A DNA stretch of 64,000 bases from Phycomyces nitens (lineage: Eukaryota > Mucoromycota > Mucoromycetes > Mucorales > Phycomycetaceae): the NCBI GenBank assembly GCA_022702545.1, contig JAHRBC010000001.1:7564001-7628000 (forward strand). Direction: 5' to 3'. How positions within the stretch are numbered: the first letter of the stretch is position 1; every line of letters starts with the position of its first letter. The notes under the pieces were generated by a model. It was given only the letters and a program-made list of their open reading frames with translations. It did not search any database and had not been told where the DNA came from. Position numbers and translations under genes: made by a program. Positions 37,001-49,224 of the stretch are shown here, one piece after another.

Positions 37001-39286
37001 GGCCATTCTTTGAAGCTGCGCGGTATAGCTCAATGGCCTTTGGAATATCTGGTTTCTTGAGAGGAGGTAGTCCATTTGCATAGTAAAGACCAAGACTGTA
37101 CTGGGCGGTAGGGTGACCCTCACTGGCTGCCTTGGTATACCAACCAAATGCCTTGACTTGATCCTTGATGGTAACAGACTGATGGGTGAATCCGTTGGCT
37201 AACATACGTGCGACCTTGTGCATCAGATCGACATCACCATGAAGTGCACCCTGCTCATAATAATCAAAGGCTAGTTTCAGGTTTGGCTCAATGACGGTCT
37301 GGTTGTTCATGTTCTTGATTCCACTTTCATAGCCTGCACCGATCCAGTAATGAGCTTCCCAAAACTCGCCTGTCTTGGCCAGATCGAGTAGATCCTTGAA
37401 ACCTCCAACAGGATCGCAGACTGACTGTCCCCAGCCGTTGATATGATAGCGGGCAAGCATCAGACGCGCTCTGAACAAAAAGTTTCGATCATCAGCATTC
37501 TTTACGGCTGTAGTGCTGGTGGCTGCTTTGCTAAACCACACATAGGCCTCGGTTCGCCTGTCCATACGATGCAATAAGATGGCCTTGGCATATACTGCAG
37601 CATAAGCGCCTCCCTTTGCTGCCTTTTCGTAGAGATCGAGTGCTTCTGTGACGTTCTTTTTGCATCCCCTGCCGTTTTCTGCCTGGTCAGCCAAGAGACT
37701 CAAGGCATAGGCATCGCCCTGAGAGGCAGCCACCTTATAGAGTGTACGGGCCTTTAAATCGTCCTTTTGTACGCCCATGCCTTGGGAGTACATGAATCCG
37801 AGTATGCGGTTGGCCTGAATGTGGTTTGTGTTTGCTGCTAGAGTCAGATGATTGACGGCAAGGGCAAGGTTGGATAAAGAGGTCTGATCTGATCTGTACA
37901 TTGATCCAATCATATAGTGTGCAATTCCATAGTAGGAGCTATTGACATTGACGGCTGCCTGTTTGTAAAGCAGCAGAGCACGTCCAACGTCTCTTGTCAC
38001 CCGAATTCCTTGTGCATAGATGGTCCCGAGTTTGAGGAATGCCCAAGGGTGGTTCTAATTAGGAATGATGTTGATATTTCTTAATGAGCAATGTCTTGTC
38101 GTCTATTATTATCATATCAAAATAACAATCGTATTTTCCATACCTGGGCAGCTGCCCGGTTGAGCCATAAAAGTGCTTCCTGGACAACTTGTTCTTCCTT
38201 TACTGCACCCTTTGCAAAGGACTCAATGCCATCGATAAGCAATACGCCAAGAGATGCCTGGGCACCAGAATAATTTTGATGAGCTGACAAGCTATAAAAT
38301 TCCTTTGCCTTTACGGGATCTCCTTTGTTTTCGTACTGCCATCCAATAATGTGTTGTGCGACCGGGTGTCCTCTTGTGGCAGCCTTTTGAAAGAAGTCTG
38401 TAGCCTTGGCTGTATCAGCAGCAGTGCCTTGTCCCTGACTCAACATGTATCCACTGCAGTATTGCGACAGGCAGACCGTCATCATCGTATCAGGATCTGT
38501 ATGTTGCTCGCCTTGGATTGCCGCACGACTTATCCACCGATAGGCAAGGTTATAGTCCTTTTGTTGGTCTGGTGTTAGTCCATGATAATAACAAAGGCCA
38601 AGTAAGTAAAATGCGTTGATGTGATTGGTAGACTCGGCAATGTTTAATAATTCTTTAAACCCTTGATGAATTGCAACGGGAGTTCCATAGCCCTGTAATC
38701 TGGCCTGTGCGACTACAGTACGCAACTGAGGATCATGAGTGATATCAGCTCTGATCAGGAGACTTTTAAATTGCGCTGAAGGTGATTTGGGGTCTGAGTC
38801 GGGTGGGTGAATGTGTAGTGTGTGTGGCAAGGTCGATGTACTGGATATACTTGAGGAACGGGTATGATTCTGCAAAAGGGGGCTGCCAAATGTGTGTGAT
38901 TTTGAGTTGAGCGTGACAGATGACAGTGAGGAGCATGCTGTACTGATTGTTGAGAATACGGTGGTTCTTAGTGAGTCAAGGGAGGTGGTCGAATCTACAC
39001 TGATACCAGACACTACAAAGTCTGGAGGGTGTAGGACGTGGTTGACTGTGGGTTGAATGGAATTGGTCTGGAGAATCTGATTGAGGTCAAGGTCGGCTTC
39101 GAATGTCGAAAGGCGAATTTCACGAGTCCGTTCTCTTTCCATCAGTGGTCGAGTAGGTATTGGTAAGGGTTGTTTTGGCGGTGGTTCTGGTAGCGGCTGT
39201 GATTTTCGAGATGAAGTAGATGAAGATGTACTGGATTGTCGGGTAGCGACATTTTTCGGCTTGATCTTTGACTGATGAGCGCCCAT
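34020..39286 (-). CDS. Very large Sel1-like repeat protein, predicted myristoylated
   Basis: Six exons in gene order: 39286-38144, 38054-36652, 36598-36345, 36262-35996, 35920-34139, 34084-34020; 1637 residues with all phases consistent. The N-terminus (MGAHQSKIK: Gly2, Ser6, then basic) fits an N-myristoylation signal. Residues up to about 180 are Ser/Pro-rich with a proline stretch (LPEPPPKQPLPIPTRP). The rest is a long solenoid of Sel1-like repeats, recognisable as A...LG..Y..G.G...D...A..WY.KAA..G at roughly 36-residue intervals. Sel1 repeats are helical scaffolds for protein complexes (Hrd3, Chs4/Skt5 and others); no enzyme domain is seen. The first exon could be taken for a separate gene because its frame runs 8 codons past the splice site. 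A TA-rich TATA-like element lies at 39390-39411. Probable role: membrane-tethered scaffold (inference). Confidence 0.85.
36281..36304. repeat. TCAAAA hexanucleotide repeat in intron
   Basis: Short (AAATCA)n run within intron 3 of the Sel1-repeat gene (36263-36344). It is not coding and is unlikely to matter for function. Confidence 0.8.
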
Positions 39287-39853
39287 TGTGTGAGCGTTCT
39301 TTGTGCGAAAGAAAGAGCCGTGAAGAAATAAGAAACACTAGAAGAGAAAAAGAGACTTGAATATATAAAATAAAGATCTTCAGAATGTTTATATTTATAT
39401 ATATATATATATACACGTTTCCATTTTGAGGAAGAAGCTAGCCATTGTAGACCGCAGCACTATAGGACGTCCTTGCGTCACAATGCTCTCGAAGGGTATT
39501 GTTTTGGAAGACAAGATTGTAAGATATAGATACATAAAAGGAGAACCTTGTTTCTTGTACGCCAGTCTTATTGTTCAAGTCTTATTGGAATTTGTGTTTT
39601 CATTGGTCCTTATTTTAATAAATATTTTTATTATTATTAATAATATTATTATAAAATGTGTCTTTATTGGCACACTGCCACAGCCATACCATCCTATGAA
39701 TACAATGGCGTTGGAAGCACAAGAAAAACCCGTGAATAAGTATAGGATAGTATAAAGGAGTATCCTCAATAGATCACCTGTTACACAGTTCCACGGTAGC
39801 AACCAAATATAAAAAGAAAAGAAATGGAGTTGATAGCCCGCAGTAGCATAAAA

Positions 39854-39886
<33 letters not shown>

Positions 39887-41486
39887 TTTTAGTAAAGAAA
39901 AACAGTTTGAGCATCATTAGATAATTTGTTGCCATGGTAACCTGCTTGTATTATAAAAATACGCATGACAATTAGGAAATATTAATAACGCTTTATGGCT
40001 TGGTTAATACAAGCCAGGTCAAAAAGACGTCTCGAATGTACCTTGTACAGATGACCTTGAGGGAGAGCAAGTGGACTTGTTTACAAAACCATGAGGGTGA
40101 TATGCATCTGATCCCCCAGATATACTCAGTTTCTGTCTTTGGCTTGTCCTCTCATGCGTTACCTATTTAGTCACCGTTATGCACGTTACTAAACTTCCCA
40201 TACCATTCCATATTATACAGGTCACGGCTTCTCTTCTTATTGTCCCTGCTCTTCTTTGGCATCTAGAGAATGGAAAACGCGTTTAATACTAGGAACCAAG
40301 TAGTTTTGCTGTGCTTGTGTCCCAGGCACATGACCGTCATACGATCCGTTTGACGGGGTTAGCCATCAAAATGAAATTCAATAGATTTTTATTATTTATA
40401 CAACGAGAATTCTATTTTTACTTGGATTCTTGTCCCATTACTATCATAATCTGGAAACTACGGATGACAAGCTGCTGTCTATAAATGAAGGGCTGAGCAT
40501 AGACGTATGTCTATTGATCAGGAGCAAGCCTTTTATCAAAATACCATAGTATAAATTACTCTGGAATCCCAATTATGTATTGAATGATTATTAATACTCA
40601 AATGAGCAAGAGTGCCAAGATAACTATGAGCTAATATGAGGAATCATAAGTGACAAGAGGATCCATGAGATTAATAAGAATATTCGAATTTATACTACAG
40701 CATCCAATATTCATTATTGGACTACCAAGATAAAATAATCCAAACCAAATCAGCGCAAAGATTAAATCACAATAAAATTACCTTGATTCCTTGTCGATGT
40801 ACCTTGTTTTTTTTTCTGGTAAAAATATTGCCAGAGTTTCAAAAATAGGCATCTTTTCAAAAATAAAGAATCTTTAGGATTTCCAAATTTGTCTTGGAGG
40901 ATTATTTAATCTCAGAAAGACCAGAATTATAATACCGATCACCATAGCAACCCAGCATATCAAAGAGTACATGGGAATATTTATTCTCTTTAATATATCT
41001 TAGATCCAAAAAGAAAGAAAAAGGCTTTTATTTTTGTATTTAAAGACATGGGCCACAGATCATGCAGAATGCCTGGGTGCCACCAGCTATCTTATTCTTT
41101 ATCTTCCCCTTTCACCATTGAGCCTGACTTTTTATGTTTCAAGAGCACTCATGGACATTGATTACCGCGCTCGCGGACAAGTAAATAAAATAAGAAGTAA
41201 TTTTTTTTATACCTGACCTCTTCTCGTGCCTATCCTACTTGCAAAACTTGTTTCCTTTCGAGAAAAAATCATGATAACGTATATAATGTGGGTGTATATA
41301 TAGACATATTTGTATGAATAGTATATATATATATAAAATGGAAATATTTTGGGTTGATACTTGTAGTAATAGTAGTTGTATAGTATGTAGTAATAATAGT
41401 TGTAGTAGTTGTTATTGTTATTGTTATTGTTTTTTTTTTCTAGAGTTTTAGACACTTTATACTCCAACTCTTTCTCAGTATCAATA
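39287..41486. other. Intergenic with TATA and AT microsatellites, no gene called
   Basis: The first 130 bases hold the promoter of the Sel1-repeat gene, with an AT dinucleotide run at 39390-39411; another lies at 39855-39886. Frames at 39426-39755 (+) and 39575-39802 (-) overlap, are hydrophobic and have no recognised motif. AAC/TAG-type repeats run near 41358-41430. No RNA gene seen. Confidence 0.45.
39855..39890. repeat. AT dinucleotide microsatellite
   Basis: (TA)n run about 570 bases upstream of the Sel1-repeat gene start; a second, promoter-proximal run lies at 39390-39411. Confidence 0.85.
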
Positions 41487-43169
41487 TTAATGCCCTGAGT
41501 TTTGCAAAAGAGCATCAAATGCAGCAATCACCTATCATAAACCCAAAATAAATAAGAACAAAGGTTTAAATAGGTACACAAGAGATGTGTACCCGTTTGT
41601 GTGATTAAAAGCTTAACTTACTGTGTGGATATCAGGTCGTTCCTTTGGATCTACGATCAACATTGACCTGATAAGGTTTCTCAAAGGTTCACTGTACGGA
41701 TCTTGAACTGGAAATTTGTATTGACCGTTTAGGATAGCCAACGAAAGCGAACCTCCGATTTCATTAATATTGGCCTCAAATGGACTTTGCCCATAGGCCG
41801 TCGCATACAAGGTACACCCAAGACTCTAAAGACATCTTTAGTTGTGCCTTGAATAGATATCTTTTCCAGCAACTCCTTACCCAAATGTCCACCTTTTCGT
41901 CTAGCTCCATTCCAGTGTGTACATCATACAACTCTGGTGCTCTATAGGTCATTGTGCAATTCTCGGCAGCCAGATCCTTTGGAAAAATATAGCTCATGAG
42001 ACCAGGGTTATCAAGTATAGTATTGGGTGGTTTACCTGTTGGATCAATGCGTCTTGTCTTGTCTTTATGACTACATGGGCTCGCATGGTCGATCCAAGAT
42101 CCATTAGAATTGGGCTTTGTCCATCATCAGAAATCAAGATATTTCCAGGTTTAATGTCGCGGTGAGCTTATTATAAAAGATTAGTAACTTTTTATTAAAT
42201 ATCCATATTTCTCTAGCTTACCGAATGGAACTATTGTTCCCCTTTCTTTCTTGTGTTCCATAGGTGGAACAGGTACATAACTCAGTGCCGGTATTGGCAT
42301 CAATGGTTCCTCTGACAAGGGAGACGAAGTCAGAGTGCTGTCTAGCAAGACTATATTATTCTTTGGCTTCCTGGCCTCTTCTTCTTCCTCTGGATTTTTC
42401 ATTGGAACGTCGGGAAGACGATGTGTGTGCAATACACGAATAGCATAACACACTTGACGGAAAAAGTGAAGAATCTCCTTTTCTGGGAAATGGGTTTTGT
42501 TGATGTTGTTGGCATTTATACTGTCTTGCAGGTTGCCTTGCTAAATAAACCGCACATTTAAATATTAATATTATTTCTGTCTGCCAAGACATTTATCCTT
42601 GATGTGCATAATATGCCTTGTCTTTTGGTACCTTGTGGTAGGGTAAGAATATATAGACAGTTTTGGTACCGTCCTTGTCTGTCATGACGCTTGTGTCCTG
42701 TAGGAGTACAAGCAATTAAGGCCGATATTACAATGGTTAACAAGACTTACCACAACCTTGATTATATTTGCGTGCTGAAACATTCGATACATATCAATCT
42801 CTCGCATTGCGTCTGCAACTGCCTGGCTCCCAAAAGGGCATCGAATCTTCTTTAGAGCAAAGTTACGTCCGGTAGATACGTCTTGAACAAGATAGACAAA
42901 CGAGAAGCCACTAGTATATAATAAAAATGACTCTCCTGTTTTTTAATACGTTTTGTATATAAATTCATATCTTGTGTTTCTCTTGTATCTTTATTGTCCA
43001 AGACGTTTTTTAAAAGGATGAAGTTCAAATGAAATGATTATTTAGATTACCCTTCTCCTAAAAGACGAATGACTCGAAAAGTACGTTTGTTGACTTGGAT
43101 GGTCGGATTGGGAAAGCAGCATGATGCTGCAGAGTAAAATGTGTCTCTGAATACTGATAAAAGCGACAT
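41487..43169 (-). CDS. STK16/Env7-type serine/threonine kinase (NAK family)
   Basis: Eight exons in gene order: 43169-43051, 42910-42751, 42697-42632, 42540-42222, 42166-42036, 41976-41881, 41825-41622, 41531-41487; 379 residues. Kinase landmarks: glycine loop GEGGFSFV (about 38-45), ATP-binding Lys about 60 (FALKKI), catalytic loop HRDIKPGN (223-230), and the metal-binding motif as DLG rather than DFG (244-246), typical of STK16. TYRAPEL and DPKERPD follow. An insert rich in Glu, Lys and Pro separates helix E from the catalytic loop. N-terminal adjacent Cys (CC, 17-18) could be palmitoylated, as in yeast Env7, which acts at the vacuole membrane. All catalytic residues are present, so it should be active. 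Membrane location is inference. Confidence 0.9.
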
Positions 43170-43963
43170 GAATTTATGATTATAAAGAATAATGAAGGTA
43201 ATGCGACATGAAGGTTAGATGACTATAGAGTTAGTTTCGTCTATCTAATTAAAAAAAAAAGAAAAACGTTATTTGCACCACTTTAGATGAAGCTTCGGCC
43301 TATTTACACCATGTTTAATAAAACCAAATATTTATATTTTTTTTATATTTATTTATTTATATTATACCGCTACAGTTGAATAGAAACTTTAAATCATCAA
43401 AGAGAATATATTTGGCTGTTGAAACAAGTAAATTATACACAGAACGACCACTAATAGCGTTTGGTTTATAAAGCATTGAAATTAAATGCTGCTTATTGTA
43501 TATATTTATTTATTAAAAAGTGTTTGGAATAAGTATTGGCCATCATACTGCTTGGTTGGACGAAAGAGGACGTGTTATACTAATTCGGGGAATCTCCGTT
43601 ATATGGTCATGAACATCTTGCGAGGCTTGGCTCTAACGTTTGCCATCTAAATCAAGCAACAAGAAACATGTTTTCAATAGGTTATTTTGCTGTAGAATAT
43701 TGTAAATGTATCACTTTTTTTTAATAGGTTTATTTAAAAAGACAAAAGGTCTTCTTTGGATGGCTTAAACGAAGTATTTTACAATATAAAAATAGTACAA
43801 GCAAAGAAAACTGGATATCTTGAGCATAGGATACAAATCAATCATATAAGCTGGTTTTAACTGATAAGTTCCCAATAACCTTTTTGGATTTATACTCTTT
43901 GCAGAGACTATGTATATGTATGTATATATGCACGCACGCATGTATGTATATGTGTGTAGGGTT
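43170..43963. other. Intergenic, no gene seen
   Basis: AT-rich space between the kinase start and the 3' end of the gamma-glutamyltransferase gene, with repeated ATTTATTTAT-type runs near 43336-43362. No coding signal. Confidence 0.5.
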
Positions 43964-46536
43964 TCAGTAAGCAGCAGCAATACCGTATTTGCGTGGATCA
44001 CTAGCAGCAATAACACGCCCATTGGTCAATCTGCCGACTGCCTGTACTGCAGTAATTGACATGTTTGAGTCCAAGAAAACAATCTACGAGATCAATTGTA
44101 CCTGTGAGCCTACATATCGTACAAATACACTTGTAAACTTTGAGTTACTTACATCATGACCTTTCTCCTCCAAATCTTTGCCTATCTTCTGATCATAATC
44201 ATGTTCAAATATTGCAACGTTAGGCATCAACTGATGATGAGCACGAGGACTAGCAATTGCCTCGTATAAGTCCATATCATAGTCAATCAAATTAAGGATT
44301 GTCTATAAACCAAAAAACAGTTAAGCATTGTATAATTTACTCTGGGAGACTTACATTGAGAGTGGCAGTTGGGATACCTGAACCTCCTGAACCTCCAATT
44401 GCAAGTTCAAACTCTGAATCGCGTTCAATGATCACTGGCGTAATTGACGAAAGAGGGCGCTTTCCGGGTGCTTTAAAGAATACTTATTAGAAAGTAGCAC
44501 AATAAAGAGGATCTTTAGGAAATTCTTACCTGCATAATTATAGAAACTTGGGTACAAGCCAAAACTGTTGGGTTTACTGTTAACCAAGAGGCAGAATTAG
44601 AGTTAAATATTCATCTTGGCACTGTACTTGGATTTTCATTTACCCAGGGATCGAAAAGTCATCCATCTCATCATTCATTATCACACCTGTTACAGGATCA
44701 AGCAGACGGGCCCCAAACAGCAGGTTGACGGTTGATGTCAAGGCCACAGCTCCATCATTCTTGTCTACGACTGATAGATGCATTGTTCCGTGGGTATCGA
44801 CATGTTCAAACTTGGGTTGGTAGTACATTGGATCAAAGGTAGTTTCCTGTTCAGACCAAATAACCCATGGTTAGTTCAAGGCATATAGATATCTGGATAA
44901 CTTACGTCTGAAATATTCTTTCGTACAAGCGATGCCCACTGCTTGGACACAATCTCGTCAAGACGCTCGTAGTTCTTTGTGAAGTCGGGATCGCCAAGTT
45001 CAGTTCGGAATGCATAGCCAAACTTGAATGCCTCCATTAATCTATGAACATTCAGACTAGTCTTGCCCTCTATCTTGATGTTGAATCGTTCCAATAGATT
45101 CAAGATACTCAAAAGTATAGGGCCACTTGTGGGGGCTGAACAAGTGGTGACCTTGCGACCGTGATAGTAGGTATCAACAGTAGGACGAATCAAAGGACGG
45201 TAGGAAGCCATGTCTTCAAGGGTGAGAATTCCGCCCGCTGCTTGAGTTGTATTCACCATGTGTTGGGCAAGCGTACCCTATAGATATTTATGAGATCAAG
45301 AATAGATTGTGATTTATACTCACGGTATAAAACGCATCGGCTCCTTCATTTGCGATGGTCTCTAGAGTGTTTGCCAGTTGAGTGCGCTTGATTAGCTCGC
45401 CAGTTATTGCCAAGTGGCCCTGGGGAGCAAACACGTCTGCCCACTCTGGTGATTTCTCCAGCCAGGCCTTTCCAGCCTATAAATTGAGATTCATTCAACC
45501 AATAGGAATGTCAATATTTGATATCCGAACAATTAAAGAGCTCTTTTGTACCTGAAGACGCTTCTCGAGTAGACGGGTGGTCTTGAAGCCACCACGGGCC
45601 AATCTGATTGCAGGCCCAAACAATGCCTTCCAAGGCAGCTTTCCGTGTCTTTAGATCCAAGGGTCAGTTTGATTGCCTTTCAATGTCTTTATTACCTGTT
45701 GTGCGCCATCTCAAAGCCTCTGATCTCTCCTCTGTAAATCAATGGCGTCTTAGTTTTCAACCCACGCCAACTATATGGAAATACTTACGGCACACCTACT
45801 GCCATACCACCATATTTTGCTAAATCTGGCTGGTCTACAAACATATCCTTGTGAGATGCAGCCGGGGCTGTCTCTCTAAAGTCGATGAACTCGTAGGTTC
45901 CATTAGGTGATCTAATCAACATGAAGCCTCCCCTGAAGAGTAATAAGATAGACTGAGTTCGCCATGGACTACCCAAATCACGCAACCGGTTTTGTTTTGT
46001 TATGTTGACCTACCCTCCGATGCCTTTTCTCACAAATACAAAGTCTAATCAATAACGGTTCCACAGATGATCCTCTTCTTGGATAAGACATGTAAAGGGT
46101 ATACTTTACCTGTTGCAAAACTGTCAATGACACCAATACAAAGGGCAGAGGCGATTGCTGAATCAACTGCATTTCCACCGTCCTTTAAGACTACAAGGGT
46201 GTTAGATCCGGTTTGAAGTTGGATTTGTACCTTGGATTCCTATATCTGAACATTCTTCTGCCTCGACAGCAACGGCTCCCTGGTATCCAGTGACCAAACG
46301 CCCTTTGAACTCGTCTGGGTCTACAGAGGGGAACCTTGTGAGTACCACAAGGATATTGGACATTATTCTTTTGATGTACTTTTGTTTGGATTTGATGGGG
46401 TTGACCAAAGGAACAGAGCACCGGTGGCCAGGATAGCAAAGGTAATGGCAGCATATTTCACGCTGTTCCTTTCAATCCATGATTTTCTCTTTGTTCCAAG
46501 AAGATTTGATCGTTCGTTATTATTGATTGGATTCAT
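43964..46536 (-). CDS. GGT: Gamma-glutamyltransferase, membrane-anchored
   Basis: Fourteen exons in gene order: 46536-46380, 46320-46231, 46190-46110, 46023-46014, 45932-45789, 45731-45696, 45648-45552, 45476-45324, 45277-44906, 44846-44644, 44576-44530, 44470-44355, 44302-44153, 44083-43964; 591 residues. A short basic N-terminus and a membrane helix (about 28-44) make it a type II protein. Landmarks: GGNAVDSAIA, GIGGGGFMLIR, FRETAP, HGKLPWKALFGPAIRLA, SAPTSGPILLSILN, DTHGTMHLSVVD with the predicted catalytic Thr401 at the self-cleavage site, MNDEMDDFS, APGKRPLSS, GGSGGS. The enzyme cleaves gamma-glutamyl bonds of glutathione and transfers the glutamyl group, outside the cytosol or in the vacuole. 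The start at 46536 is chosen over 46599 because a TATA box lies between them. Exon 4 is only 10 nt. Confidence 0.93.
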
Positions 46537-46576
46537 GATGAAAAGAGAAAAGAGAAACAAATCACTCTCAGATACA

Positions 46577-46583
46577 TTTTTAT
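46577..46583 (-). promoter_or_regulatory. TATA box of the gamma-glutamyltransferase gene
   Basis: TATAAAA on the minus strand, about 41 bases upstream of the chosen start codon and downstream of the rejected upstream ATG at 46599. Its position argues for the shorter protein. Confidence 0.55.
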
Positions 46584-47896
46584 ACCCTTCGCTCTTCATA
46601 TCTCAAACATAGATAAGCCTCTCCAATCTACAGTTCCTATTGCCTTTTTGTAAATGACAATAAACCACATCCTAGTCGCGTTGATTAATAATCCAAGAAA
46701 AAAACCCCCATCTGTTTGACTATACTGCATCAATATCAGAGCAATAAGAAAAGGGTCCATGTTCAACAATTGATTACACAAAAAGGTTTCCTTCCAATCT
46801 CACGTGTGTCTCTTATTCTGGACAAAAGCTACCATCTGTTTTGCATCTCTTTAATGATTCCAATATAATTGAATATTCGGTAGGCAATCCAAGTATTTTT
46901 TTTCCCGATCATTTTGGGATGACGTATATTTCCATATTCAAAATCAAATATTTCTCTTTCTCTCTCTTTCTCCCTCTAGTACATTATCATTGTTACTATT
47001 TAGGTAATTCGGGCCGAAATGGCCCATTTGTTCTTTTTGTTATTATTATATTCTACATATTCTGAACATTTTCTGCTATTTGGTACAAAACATAAATTGC
47101 AGAAATCAAAAGAGGCCAATTGGATTTGTGCCAAAAATGACTTCTTTGTAGTCATGAGAAAAATTCCATCACACTAGCAAGTATCATATTACCTATTTAT
47201 TGACCACACTCGAACAACACTCCATTTCTACCATCATTAGGCCCCAAGTCGATTAATATCAGATGATTGCATTTGAATATCCTGGTGCCATAATCCATGT
47301 GGTCCATATCAACACAATACTAACCCCAATATATGCCCAACATTTATTTTATTTTATTTTTGAAAATAACACTTGGATACTATACATACTATTCTCCTTG
47401 GAGGTAAACAACACAAAGCAACTCTAAAATATCACACCAACCACATTTCTATATGGGTAAATGTTGATTATTCAGAAATAAGCTATCATTAATAATCAGT
47501 CTCACGGATAAATTTATTACATTGATCTATTTGTACAGATTCTTAATCCCAAGTCGTCTCAAATTATTCGGCTCCAATCTACTGCCGAAATGATACGTCT
47601 TTTATATACCTTGGCTATTTGTACTAGGCATTTGAAACTTTATAGAATATTTTCAGGGGAAACATGAGCTCTGTAAGGACTAGAACTCTCAAACACTGTG
47701 GTCTTTTTAATCATTAATTTAATAACATTATTATTATTCTTTGAAAATATTGGAATTTCATCATTCCTGTCACATAAAACAATAAAAAGTGACTGTATGA
47801 AATGGGAATACCATATTTGAAACTGGAACTTTAATCAATTTCACTGTTTCAATATCCGTAAATGTTACACACAGCTGTAATATGTTGCATTATCAA

Positions 47897-48944
47897 ATAC
47901 ACTCTTTCTAGAGAGTAAATTCACCTGATGGCAAGAATAAAATTCATATTGTACTAAATGTAAATCTTTGTTAGTTGCCAAATAGGATGTCTTGTCATGA
48001 ATATTTTGTAGTACAACTCTTGACATCTTTAAGAACTTACAGGGTGCTCATCTTTTTTTATTATTTTCCACAATTACACCAAAATCACATAATAATGAAC
48101 ATTAAATCCTTGTATGAGAATGAGAGAGGTTATGCTGCCGATGAATAATGTTAAGAGTGAAACATCTATGAAGCAAAACTATACACGCTATTCTGATCAA
48201 GACAAAGAAAAGTCTTGTTGTTTTAAAAGGGGTTGAGCACTGCTGCTGCTGCTTCAAAGCAGTTTGAGACTCCCATTCTTTTTTTATAAAACCAAGAAAA
48301 GCACCTTTAGATACTTTTAATTCTGTTAATACTTGTTTTAAATGCTTCATCACGTCGTCCAGGATGATTGAAGGTCTTGTATAAATGCATTCAAGAATAA
48401 TTTTTGTGCTCCTCGTTGAGAATGCATGATCGACCATTCTTTCCTTGTTTCTCAAAAATACTTTTCAGCCCGTTTATGTACTGTACAAATGGGAGTCCCA
48501 AACTGTTTTGAAGCAGCAGCAGTGCTCAACCCCTTTTAAAACAACAAAACTTTTCTTTGTCTTGATCAGAATAGCGTGTATAGTTTTGCTTCATAGATGT
48601 TTCACTCTTAACATTACCAGGTTTTGTCTCCTTTTCCATTGATTCCTCCTACCATTTTATTGCTTTCCAGAGGCAGTTGTGCCAAGTTTTGGTGTAATTG
48701 TGAAAAATAATAAAAAAGATGAGCACCTTGTAAGGTCTTAAAGATGTCAAGAATTGGACTACAAAATATTCCTGGCAAGGCATCCTATTTGTCAGTGAGG
48801 ATGAATTTACATTTCGTACAACATGAATCTTATTCTTGCCATCAGAGGAATTCATTTTCCACTAGGGCGATTTTACTTTTCATGCAACATGAATTCTGTT
48901 CTCGCCATTGGATGAATTTACTTACTGGAGAGTGTGTACTCTAC
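47897..48944. mobile_element. Foldback-like inverted repeat with transposon-type coding remnants
   Basis: The left arm (about 47897-48274) is the reverse complement of the right arm (about 48490-48944), with long stretches of near identity separated by diverged parts; the loop is about 215 bases. Examples: TGCTCAACCCCTTTTAAAAC and AAGATGAGCACC occur in both arms in opposite orientation. The right arm also has an inner near-tandem duplication (about 48799-48930). A minus-strand frame (48102-48455, IKHLKQVLTELKVSKGAFLG-like region: MKHLKQVLTELKVSKG) crosses loop and left arm, and a related frame runs the other way in the right arm (48445-48642). This fits two opposed insertions or a foldback element; the family was not identified. 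Confidence 0.65.
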
Positions 48945-49224
48945 CAAATTACCCCATCTTTTAACCTTGATCCAAAATGATCGAGACGTATGGTACCTTG
49001 ACTCTATAACCCTTTCAGCTAATATAGTTGTGTGCATGGCCTCTTAATCATCTGACCACACATACCATGTCACATTAAAGGCTATCATAACAATAACAAT
49101 AACAATAATAAATATTTTTTTGGTTTGTTTCAAAGTAACAACAGTATGGATTTTTATTGAAACAGTGTCGACAGAATAATGTCAAAAATATGCATGTAAT
49201 TGAGTAAAATACAGAGAGAATGAT

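Larger units (their letters stand above)
46537..49224. other. Intergenic with large inverted repeat
   Basis: Besides the TATA box and the inverted-repeat element listed separately, this 2.7 kb is AT-rich with no gene I can support. Short CAATAA runs lie at 49089-49109. The 3' end of RPL12 closes the region. Confidence 0.5.

Noticed and set aside
38120..38143. Separate gene ending with the first Sel1 exon
   Set aside because: The frame end (VWKIRLLF) is intron read-through; a good donor and an in-phase acceptor join it to the next Sel1 exon.
39426..39755. 109-residue plus-strand frame beside the Sel1 gene promoter
   Set aside because: Overlaps another frame on the opposite strand; hydrophobic and AT-driven with no motif or splice support.
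41207..41486. Extension of the kinase into an Asn-rich frame
   Set aside because: It is a different frame from the spliced kinase end, which stops at 41487 after a family-like C-terminus.
46537..46599. Longer N-terminus of gamma-glutamyltransferase starting at 46599
   Set aside because: A TATA box lies between this ATG and the next, so the transcript probably starts downstream.
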